Assembly (NCBI RefSeq): GCF_031177825.1
Contig: NZ_JAPSKE010000036.1
Coordinates: 1 to 55,448 of the forward strand
Length of the DNA: 55,448 bases
Reading direction: 5' to 3'
Origin: Paenibacillus sp.
GTDB lineage: Bacteria; Bacillota; Bacilli; Paenibacillales; YIM-B00363
In this document: positions 49,257-55,448 of the stretch, in pieces
Layout of the letters: each line of letters opens with the position of its first letter
How positions within the stretch are numbered: the first letter of the stretch is position 1
Notes under the pieces: generated by a model
The model's input: the letters and a program-made list of their open reading frames with translations, nothing else
Told to the model about the DNA's origin: nothing
The model's database searches: none
Position numbers and translations under genes: made by a program

Positions 49257-51095
49257 ATGAGGACAGGATCGATTCCGGAGGACGTCATTCAATCCGTGCT
49301 CGAGAAGACCGATATCGTCGAGCTGATCGGTCGAACGGTATCGCTCGCGAGGAGCGGCCGCGGGTATCTCGGTTTGTGCCCCTTCCATTCCGAAAAGACG
49401 CCCTCCTTCAACGTGTTGCCGGAGAAGCGCATCTTTCACTGCTTCGGCTGCGGAACCGGAGGCAACGCCATCCGGTTCTTGATGAAATCCGAAGGCTTAT
49501 CGTTCCCGGAAGCGGTACGCGCCTTGGCGGAAACAACGGGCGTCGCATACGATTTCGCCCCGGCGCCTTCCGAGATGACGGAAGAGCAGCGGCAAGCGCT
49601 GCGATATATCAGCGCGAACGAAGAGGCCGCGAAGTTTTTCCACTTCGTGCTCGGCGGAACGGAGCAGGGACAGGCGGGATACGAGTATTTGAAGCGCCGC
49701 GGCTTTTCCCAGAAGCTGATCGACGAATTCGAGATCGGGTTCGCGCCGCCGCTGCGGGATAGTCTTCTGCAGTTCCTGCAGACGAAGGGGTTCTCGCCGC
49801 AAATCGCCGAGCGCGCCGGATTGATCGCCGCTCGCAACGATTCGACGGATTACTTCGACCGGTTTCGCGACCGGGTGATGTTCCCGATCTGGGATGCGGC
49901 AGGGAAGATCGTCGCCTTCAACGGACGCGCCGTCGGAGACGCGCAGCCGAAGTACTTGCATTCGCCCGAGACGCCTCTGTTTCAGAAGAGCAAGGTGTTG
50001 TACCCGCTCCATCTCGCGAAGGCTTCCATTCGGAAGCAACGTCAAGCGGTGTTGTTCGAGGGGATGGTCGACGTGATCAAAGCCCGGGAAGCCGGCGTGG
50101 AGAACGGCGTCGCGACGCTCGGCACGGCGCTTACGGAGACGCATCTGGCATTGCTCCGAAGGTACTGCGACTCGATCCTCGTCTGTTACGACGGCGATCG
50201 CGCGGGACAGGCGGCGGCGCATAAGACCGTGTTGCTCTGCGAGAAGGCCGGCATGAAATGCGAGGTGGCGCTGCTGCCGGAAGGCAAGGATCCGGACGAA
50301 TATATCGCCGCTTTCGGTCCCGAAGCGTTCCTCGCGAACGTCATCCGAAACCCCGTTTCTTCGACAAAATATAAAATACTATATTTAAAGAAGGAACATA
50401 CACTACAAGATGACGGGGGCAAATTATCGTTCGTTCGATCGGCGCTTCGCATCGTAGCGGCGCTCGAATCCCCTACCGAGCGGGAACATTACGTAAAAGA
50501 ACTCGCCGTAGAAACCCAATACGCCTTTGAAACTTTGAAACAAGAGATGAACGAAATTCGTCAAAAAGTGAGAGGGCAAGGGGATAAGAACGAAATTCCG
50601 TGGAATACTGATATGAATGAAAAGGGGAGTTCCGCCCCGGCGGTCCCCGCGCTGCGGCCGGCTTATTATTCGGCGGAGCGGCAGCTCTTGGCCGCTATGA
50701 TGTACAGCGAAGATGCCGCTAAGCTCGTCCAAGAGAAGTTGGGCGGGGAATTTCACGTGGAAGCTCATGCGGCGATCGCTGCTTATTTATATGCTTACTA
50801 TGCCGCCGGCAGGGAGCCGAATCCTAGCGGATTCGTCGGCACTTTGCATGACGACGCCTTGGAGGCAATGGCGAGCAGCATCTTGCTCTCGGTCCCCCAG
50901 GACGCCATCAACGAGAAGGTGCTCGAGGACTGCTTGACGGAAGTGCGCAAACACGACTTGGAGCTCAAGTTAAAGCAGAAGCAACAGAAGCTTGCAAGAG
51001 CCGAACGCGCGGAGGAGTTCGCCGCCGCCGCGCAAATCGGAATCGAGATCATTACCTTAGAGAGAGAGCTCAAGCAGTTGGGGCAACGGATCTAA
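49257..51095 (+). CDS. dnaG: DNA primase
   Basis: Makes RNA primers for replication. The 612 residues show the CHC2 zinc-binding domain (CPFHSEKTPSF near 41-51, then HCFGCG), the primase core, and the TOPRIM acids in FEGMVDVIKAREAG (about 266) and CYDGDRAGQAA (about 310). A C-terminal helicase-binding domain follows a linker. The linker-coding stretch (about 50350-50640) is clearly more AT-rich than its surroundings. The ATG has only a weak GGTGATATGGG site. Confidence 0.95.
   Translation: MRTGSIPEDVIQSVLEKTDIVELIGRTVSLARSGRGYLGLCPFHSEKTPSFNVLPEKRIFHCFGCGTGGNAIRFLMKSEGLSFPEAVRALAETTGVAYDFAPAPSEMTEEQRQALRYISANEEAAKFFHFVLGGTEQGQAGYEYLKRRGFSQKLIDEFEIGFAPPLRDSLLQFLQTKGFSPQIAERAGLIAARNDSTDYFDRFRDRVMFPIWDAAGKIVAFNGRAVGDAQPKYLHSPETPLFQKSKVLYPLHLAKASIRKQRQAVLFEGMVDVIKAREAGVENGVATLGTALTETHLALLRRYCDSILVCYDGDRAGQAAAHKTVLLCEKAGMKCEVALLPEGKDPDEYIAAFGPEAFLANVIRNPVSSTKYKILYLKKEHTLQDDGGKLSFVRSALRIVAALESPTEREHYVKELAVETQYAFETLKQEMNEIRQKVRGQGDKNEIPWNTDMNEKGSSAPAVPALRPAYYSAERQLLAAMMYSEDAAKLVQEKLGGEFHVEAHAAIAAYLYAYYAAGREPNPSGFVGTLHDDALEAMASSILLSVPQDAINEKVLEDCLTEVRKHDLELKLKQKQQKLARAERAEEFAAAAQIGIEIITLERELKQLGQRI
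50579..50608 (+). promoter_or_regulatory. Possible sigma-H promoter inside dnaG, driving rpoD
   Basis: AGGGGATAA, 12 bases, GTGGAATAC: one mismatch per half to the sigma-H consensus, in the AT-rich linker region of dnaG, 505 bases before rpoD. In B. subtilis the sigA operon is known to have a sigma-H promoter used early in sporulation. Confidence 0.4.
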
Positions 51096-51113
51096 GGAGG
51101 AGGGAGTTGTCGA

Positions 51114-52229
51114 ATGACGAACGAACAGCATACGGAGCAAGAGACCGAACTGACCTTGGAACAAGTCAAAGAGCAACTATTGGAACAAGGGAAGAAGCGC
51201 TCGACGCTTACGTATAAAGATATCACGGAGAGACTGTCCCCGTTCGATCAGGACGCGGAGCAGATCGACGAGTTTTTCGAGGTGCTCGCGGAGCAGGGCA
51301 TCGAAGTCGTGAACGAGAACGAAGACGGAGGCATGGCGCTTCCGGAAGACGATCACGACGACTTCCAATTCGACGAAGATTTGTCGCTGCCGCCGGGCGT
51401 GAAGATCAACGATCCCGTACGGATGTACTTGAAGGAAATCGGACGGGTGCCGCTGTTATCGGCGGAAGACGAAATTCAACTGGCCAAAAGGATCGAAAAC
51501 GGGGACGAAGAAGCGAAGCGGCGCCTAGCGGAAGCGAATCTTCGACTCGTCGTCAGCATCGCCAAGCGGTACGTCGGCCGCGGCATGCTGTTCCTCGACC
51601 TGATTCAGGAAGGGAACATGGGCCTGATCAAGGCGGTCGAGAAGTTCGACCACGACAAGGGCTTTAAATTCAGTACGTACGCGACTTGGTGGATTCGCCA
51701 AGCGATTACCCGCGCGATCGCCGATCAGGCGAGAACGATCCGCATCCCCGTACATATGGTGGAGACGATCAATAAGCTGATCCGCGTATCGAGGCAGCTG
51801 TTGCAGGAATTAGGACGGGAGCCGACGCCGGAGGAAATCGCGAAGGAGATGGATCTCAGCACCGAGAAGGTTCGGGAGATCATGAAGATCGCGCAAGAGC
51901 CGGTATCGCTCGAGACGCCGATCGGCGAAGAGGACGACAGTCACTTAGGCGACTTCATCGAGGATCAAGAGGCGCTCGCGCCGGCCGACGCCGCGGCGTA
52001 CGAGCTGCTGAAGGAACAGCTCGAAGATGTGCTCGATACGCTTACCGAGCGGGAAGAGAACGTGCTGCGCCTCCGCTTCGGCTTGGACGACGGCCGCACT
52101 CGGACGCTTGAAGAGGTGGGCAAGGTGTTCGGCGTTACGCGCGAGCGCATCCGCCAGATCGAAGCCAAGGCGCTTCGGAAGCTGCGCCACCCGAGCCGCA
52201 GCAAGCGGTTGAAAGATTTCTTAGAATAA
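51114..52229 (+). CDS. rpoD: RNA polymerase primary sigma factor SigA/RpoD
   Basis: Housekeeping sigma factor of 371 residues. It has the acidic region 1.1, region 1.2 (DPVRMYLKEIGRVPLL), region 2 with IAKRYVGRGMLFLDLIQEGN and KFSTYATWWIRQAITRAI, region 3, and the region 4 helix-turn-helix TLEEVGKVFGVTRERIRQIE ending SKRLKDFLE. AAGGAGGAGGGAG precedes the ATG. It follows dnaG by 18 bases, the classic macromolecular-synthesis operon. Confidence 0.98.
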   Translation: MTNEQHTEQETELTLEQVKEQLLEQGKKRSTLTYKDITERLSPFDQDAEQIDEFFEVLAEQGIEVVNENEDGGMALPEDDHDDFQFDEDLSLPPGVKINDPVRMYLKEIGRVPLLSAEDEIQLAKRIENGDEEAKRRLAEANLRLVVSIAKRYVGRGMLFLDLIQEGNMGLIKAVEKFDHDKGFKFSTYATWWIRQAITRAIADQARTIRIPVHMVETINKLIRVSRQLLQELGREPTPEEIAKEMDLSTEKVREIMKIAQEPVSLETPIGEEDDSHLGDFIEDQEALAPADAAAYELLKEQLEDVLDTLTEREENVLRLRFGLDDGRTRTLEEVGKVFGVTRERIRQIEAKALRKLRHPSRSKRLKDFLE

Positions 52230-52242
52230 TTCGTCGAGAAGG

Positions 52243-52275
52243 ACCTCCATCCGCCGTGCGGTCGGGGTCTTTTTC
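52243..52275 (+). terminator. Intrinsic terminator after rpoD
   Basis: An imperfect hairpin with outer GACC/GGTC and inner CCGC/GCGG pairs, followed by TTTTT. Lies 13 bases after the rpoD stop. Confidence 0.65.
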
Positions 52276-52303
52276 CCTATATAGCGGGAGGCGGCGTTGC
52301 CGA

Positions 52304-53140
52304 ATGGACCAAGAGAAGCGAGCTTTGATCGTCAAGGAAATCGAACATTGGCAGCGAAGCAAGCTGCTCCCGGATCAATATTGCGATTTCCTGCTTAACT
52401 TGTATCGCGACCCCGAAGCGTCGGGGACGGTCGTGCAGCAAGAGCGCAAACGAAAAATCGTGGAAAGCAACCCGCTGCATTGGCTGTTACTAATTGGCAG
52501 CATTGGTTTGTTTTGTTACGTTGGTCTACATTTTAGCTTGTTTCCTCCGCTATTGCAAATCGGGGTATTCCTCGCGGTCGTGCTTGCCGCGCACGGCGTC
52601 AGCGCCTATTTTCGAAACCGAAAGCCGTTGCTATCCTATGCGTTGTTCGGCGTCGGAGCGGGCGCCCTGTTGGCCGGAGGAGCGTTTCTTCTCGGCGGCG
52701 AAGGCGGGGTCGGAGCGACGGGGGATTGGACCGCTCCTGCTTTCTATACCGCGTGCTGCGCGATCATCTGGATCGCGTTCGGGGTCGCGCTTCGGGTGCC
52801 TTGGATTCATCTCTGCGGCTGGATCGTGCTCATGTTCGTGTATTCGGCGGCGGTCAACCGCATCGTTATGCCGGAGGGTTGGGTCGCTTTAGAGCTTAGC
52901 TGGATTCCGCTCGCCGGCGTGTTCGGTTGGATCGGTTGGCTGCTCAGCCGCCGCGCGAAGCAGTCCGGCGCCGTGTTCCTGATCCTGGCCTGCTTGCTCT
53001 GGTTCGTACCGGAGACGTACGCCTACGCGTTCACCGAGCAGCCGCTCGCCGTAACGCAATCGTTGATGCTGGGGAAGCTGGCCGCGCTCGGCGCGACGGC
53101 GTTCTTCTTAAGAAAATTATGGACGGAATGGGTTGTATAA
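52304..53140 (+). CDS. Multispanning membrane protein, DUF2157-like
   Basis: A 278-residue protein of unknown function. The first 65 residues are soluble and charged (EKRALIVKEIEHWQRSKLLP, then YCDFLLNLYRD), the layout of DUF2157 N termini. Eight hydrophobic segments follow between about 72 and 270. ATG at 52304 is used; GGGAGG is 13 bases upstream, which is long, and no better in-frame start exists. It takes the place held by cccA between sigA and trmK in B. subtilis. It ends just before trmK. Confidence 0.75.
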   Translation: MDQEKRALIVKEIEHWQRSKLLPDQYCDFLLNLYRDPEASGTVVQQERKRKIVESNPLHWLLLIGSIGLFCYVGLHFSLFPPLLQIGVFLAVVLAAHGVSAYFRNRKPLLSYALFGVGAGALLAGGAFLLGGEGGVGATGDWTAPAFYTACCAIIWIAFGVALRVPWIHLCGWIVLMFVYSAAVNRIVMPEGWVALELSWIPLAGVFGWIGWLLSRRAKQSGAVFLILACLLWFVPETYAYAFTEQPLAVTQSLMLGKLAALGATAFFLRKLWTEWVV

Positions 53141-53141
53141 G

Positions 53142-53906
53142 ATGATTCAACTATCCAAGCGGCTGACGGCCGTCGCGGAATTCGCGCTGCCGGGCGGAGC
53201 GCTCGCGGATATCGGAACGGACCATGCCCTATTGCCCGTATCGCTCGTGCAGCGCGGGATCATCCCGAACGCCGTGGCCGGCGACGTGCATGTCGGCCCG
53301 GCCCGGGCCGCGGAACGACAAGTGCTGTCGGCGGGGCTCGCAAGCAAAATCGATGTTCGGATCGGGGACGGCCTGGCCGTGCTCAAGCCGAACGAAGTCA
53401 AGACGATTACGATCGCGGGCATGGGCGGAGGAACGATCGTCGACATTTTGTCGGGGGGCGCCGCCGCGCTCGCGGGGGTGCAGCGGCTCGTGCTGCAGCC
53501 GAACGTGGGCGAGCGGCTCGTGCGCGCGTGGCTGCTCGAGAACGGTTGGAAGCTTGTTCAGGAGACGCTGCTCGAGGAAGACGGATTAATGTACGAGGTG
53601 CTGGCGGCGGATGCGCCGTCGGATAAAGCGGAAGCGGCCGCTTGGAACGAAGCCTTATACGAAGGCGTTCCCGCGCCGAGCGGCGGCGGTACGCTGCCGC
53701 GGTCGGTCCTTCTGCTGATGGGACCGCATCTGCTTCGTGCGCCGACGCGGCTGTTCGCCCGGAAGTGGACCGCTTACGTCGCGAAGCTGGACGAATTGAT
53801 CGAACGGATCGGCCGCTCCGAACAGCCGGAAGCGCTCAAGAAGCGCGCGGAGCTGACGGCCGAGCGGAACGAGGTTAGCGAGGTGCTGCAATGGCTGTCG
53901 ACGTGA
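53142..53906 (+). CDS. trmK: tRNA adenine-22 N1-methyltransferase
   Basis: SAM-dependent enzyme forming m1A22 in tRNA, typical of Gram-positive bacteria. The 254 residues show LSKRLTAVAEF at the start, motif I ALADIGTDHALLPVSL, TIAGMGGGTIVDIL and LVLQPNVGERLVRAWL, with a helical C-terminal domain. ATG at 53142 is preferred, because the family begins shortly before LSKRL; a TTG three codons earlier is possible. It overlaps the next gene by 16 bases. Confidence 0.94.
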   Translation: MIQLSKRLTAVAEFALPGGALADIGTDHALLPVSLVQRGIIPNAVAGDVHVGPARAAERQVLSAGLASKIDVRIGDGLAVLKPNEVKTITIAGMGGGTIVDILSGGAAALAGVQRLVLQPNVGERLVRAWLLENGWKLVQETLLEEDGLMYEVLAADAPSDKAEAAAWNEALYEGVPAPSGGGTLPRSVLLLMGPHLLRAPTRLFARKWTAYVAKLDELIERIGRSEQPEALKKRAELTAERNEVSEVLQWLST

Positions 53907-55006
53907 GACAGATCGTCTATTGGATGGAATCGTGGGCGCCGCCCGCGTTAGCGGAGCCCGACGACAAGATCGGATTGCAAATCGGTTCCTTGAAGAACAA
54001 GGTCGAGCGGGTCGCGGTCGCGCTCGACGTCACGGATGCGGTGGTCGACGAAGCGATCGCACGCGGGGCGGGACTCATTATCGCGCATCATCCGATCCTC
54101 TTTCGACCGCTCGCCGCGATCCGGACGGACCGCGCCGACGGGAAGCTGATCAAAAAGCTGCTCGCGAGCGACGTCTCGGTGTATGCGTCGCATACGAATC
54201 TCGATGTCGCGACGGGCGGCGTCAACGACTTGCTCGCCGACGCGCTCGGCTTGACGTCGACGAAGCCGCTGAAGACGTCCGCGGTGGAGACGCTGTACAA
54301 GCTAGTCGCGTACGTGCCGCTTTCGCACGCGGACGAGGTGCGGGAAGCCGTATTCGCGGCCGGCGCCGGCCAGATCGGCAAATACAGCCATTGCGGCTTC
54401 TCGGCCGAAGGCACCGGCACGTTCCTGCCGGAGGAAGGGTCGACCCCTTATCTCGGCGAGCCGGGACGGCTCGAGACCGCCTCCGAGCTCCGGTTCGAGA
54501 CGATCGTGCCCGAGCGGCGCAAGGCGGCCGCGGTGAAGGCGCTCTTGGCGGCGCATCCGTACGAGGAGGTCGCTTACGATGTGTTCCGGCTGGAGCTGCC
54601 GGGCGAAGCGTTCGGCCTCGGGCGAGTCGGATCGCTCCCTTCGCCGACGACGCTGAAGGCATTCGCCGAGCAGGCGAAAACCGCGTTCGGCGTACCGGCG
54701 CTGCGCTTCGTCGGCGACCCGGACAAGGTCGTTCGGAACGTCGCCGTGCTGGGCGGCTCGGGACGAAGCTACGTCAAGCATGCGATTTCCGCCGGGGCGG
54801 ACGCGTTCGTCACCGGCGACCTCGATCACCATACGGCTCACGACGCGCTGGCCGCCGGCATCGCGTTGATCGATCCGGGACACCACATCGAGCAAATCAT
54901 GAAAGCGGCGGTCGCCGCGCGGCTGAACGCGCACGCGGCGGCGCAAGGGTGGGACGTAGAGGCGTACGCGTCGGCCGGGTCGACCGAGCCGTTCGTCTTC
55001 TTGTAG
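53891..55006 (+). CDS. Nif3-like dinuclear metal-centre protein (YqfO type)
   Basis: A 371-residue member of the Nif3/DUF34 family. Metal-binding motifs IIAHHPILFRPL, SHTNLDVATGGVNDLLA, and in the C-terminal half TGDLDHHTAHDAL and IDPGHHIEQ. A PII-like insert (about 130-240, with KLVAYVPLSHADEVREAVF and AHPYEEVAYDVFRLE) gives the long form seen in Bacillus YqfO. Function is unsettled in the family. It starts inside trmK, the same pairing as in B. subtilis. Confidence 0.94.
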   Translation: MAVDVRQIVYWMESWAPPALAEPDDKIGLQIGSLKNKVERVAVALDVTDAVVDEAIARGAGLIIAHHPILFRPLAAIRTDRADGKLIKKLLASDVSVYASHTNLDVATGGVNDLLADALGLTSTKPLKTSAVETLYKLVAYVPLSHADEVREAVFAAGAGQIGKYSHCGFSAEGTGTFLPEEGSTPYLGEPGRLETASELRFETIVPERRKAAAVKALLAAHPYEEVAYDVFRLELPGEAFGLGRVGSLPSPTTLKAFAEQAKTAFGVPALRFVGDPDKVVRNVAVLGGSGRSYVKHAISAGADAFVTGDLDHHTAHDALAAGIALIDPGHHIEQIMKAAVAARLNAHAAAQGWDVEAYASAGSTEPFVFL

Positions 55007-55048
55007 CGCCGCGTTCGTCGCGCTGGCAGCGTTGGTAACTTCCGAGCA

Positions 55049-55077
55049 TTGCATCGCGACCCGAATGCGCGTATACT
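55049..55077 (+). promoter_or_regulatory. Promoter of rnpB
   Basis: TTGCAT and TATACT with a 17-base spacer. The predicted start, about 55085-55088, coincides with the 5' end expected for RNase P RNA. Confidence 0.75.
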
Positions 55078-55087
55078 TGTTCTAGTC

Positions 55088-55448
55088 GAGAAGTTTGACA
55101 GACAATCGCCGGCGGGGGAACCCGCGGGAGGAAAGTCCGGGCTCCATAGGGCAGGGTGCTGGATAACGTCCAGTCGTCGCGAGACGAAGGATAGTGCCAC
55201 AGAAACGGACCGCCGATGGCTTTCGCGAGAAAGCACAGGCAAGGGTGGAACCGTGGTGTAAGAGACCACGAGGGGGCATGGCGACATGTCTCCTGGTAAA
55301 CCCCACTTGGAGCAAGACCTAAGAGGAACGCGGCAGCTTCGCGCTGCGACCCTTGCCCGGGGTGCGTTCGGGTTGGTCGCTGGAGCGGCGCAGCAATGCG
55401 TCGCCTAGATAGATGATTGTCGCTTCAACGGTGGGAGGGCAGGTGACC
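55088..55448 (+). ncRNA. rnpB: RNase P RNA, class A type (3' end cut by the window)
   Basis: Catalytic RNA for tRNA 5' maturation. Its sequence follows the E. coli-like class A pattern: GAAGTTTGACAGACAATCGC at the 5' end, then GAGGAAAGTCCGGGCTCCAT and AGGGCAGGGTGCTGG, ACAGAAACGGACCGCCGATG, GGCAAGGGTGGAACCGTGG, GGTGTAAGAGACCAC, TGGTAAACCCCACTTGGAGC and the late CTAGATAGATGATTGTC block. About 361 bases are present; the final pseudoknot strand and the P1 3' strand lie beyond the window. B. subtilis has the structurally different class B. Confidence 0.95.

Overview
The window looks like a chromosomal segment of a GC-rich, endospore-forming member of the Bacillales, most like Paenibacillaceae. The evidence is AGGAGG-type ribosome binding sites, the sporulation genes yqfC and yqfD behind a sigma-E-like promoter, a T-box ahead of glycyl-tRNA synthetase, and the gene order rsmE-mtaB ... 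rpsU-yqeY-nfeD-floA-yqfC-yqfD-phoH-yqfF-ybeY-dgkA-cdd-era-yqzL-recO-glyS-yaiI-dnaG-rpoD-trmK-nif3, which is a GC-rich version of the Bacillus subtilis yqe/yqf region. I saw no insertion sequence, prophage, CRISPR array or tRNA gene.

Layout. (1) 1-170: the end of an rRNA operon (5S rRNA plus terminator). (2) 296-8543: a carboxylate module with a CitA/DcuS-type sensor kinase and response regulator, a tripartite tricarboxylate transporter (tctC, tctB, tctA), an AEC-family carrier, an ACT-domain malic enzyme and a truncated HPr/Crh-like protein whose phosphorylatable histidine is replaced by glutamate. (3) 8649-11201: groES-groEL behind a slightly degenerate CIRCE operator, followed by an unrecognised CxxC protein. 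(4) 11282-12753: a cyclic-di-GMP-I riboswitch with an intrinsic terminator ahead of a small secreted protein, facing a cupin-like/HD-GYP phosphodiesterase gene. (5) 12847-20469: translation and RNA-modification genes (prmA, M50 protease, rsmE, mtaB, NUDIX, deoC, a Na/Pi-type transporter, a 23S rRNA methyltransferase). (6) 20489-33238: greA, then the double-strand-break repair block addB-addA-sbcD-sbcC, each gene overlapping or nearly touching the next. (7) 33329-46947: two unrecognised small proteins, a DUF421 protein, HIT, rpsU, yqeY, the nfeD-floA membrane-domain pair, yqfC/yqfD, and the phoH-to-recO housekeeping operon. (8) 46944-55006: T-box/glyS, yaiI, the macromolecular-synthesis pair dnaG-rpoD, a membrane protein, trmK and a Nif3-family gene. 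(9) 55049-55448: rnpB with its promoter, cut by the window end; it has a class A (E. coli-like) RNase P sequence.

Most of the window is conserved housekeeping sequence. The parts most worth a second look are the local cyclic-di-GMP circuit at 11.3-12.8 kb, the Crh-like protein at 8.2 kb, the Sm-like Gly/Tyr-rich protein at 33.3 kb, the low-complexity membrane protein behind floA, and the class A RNase P RNA. I did not find an obvious new multi-gene defence or mobile system. Motif calls come from reading the sequence by eye; no database search or folding calculation was run.
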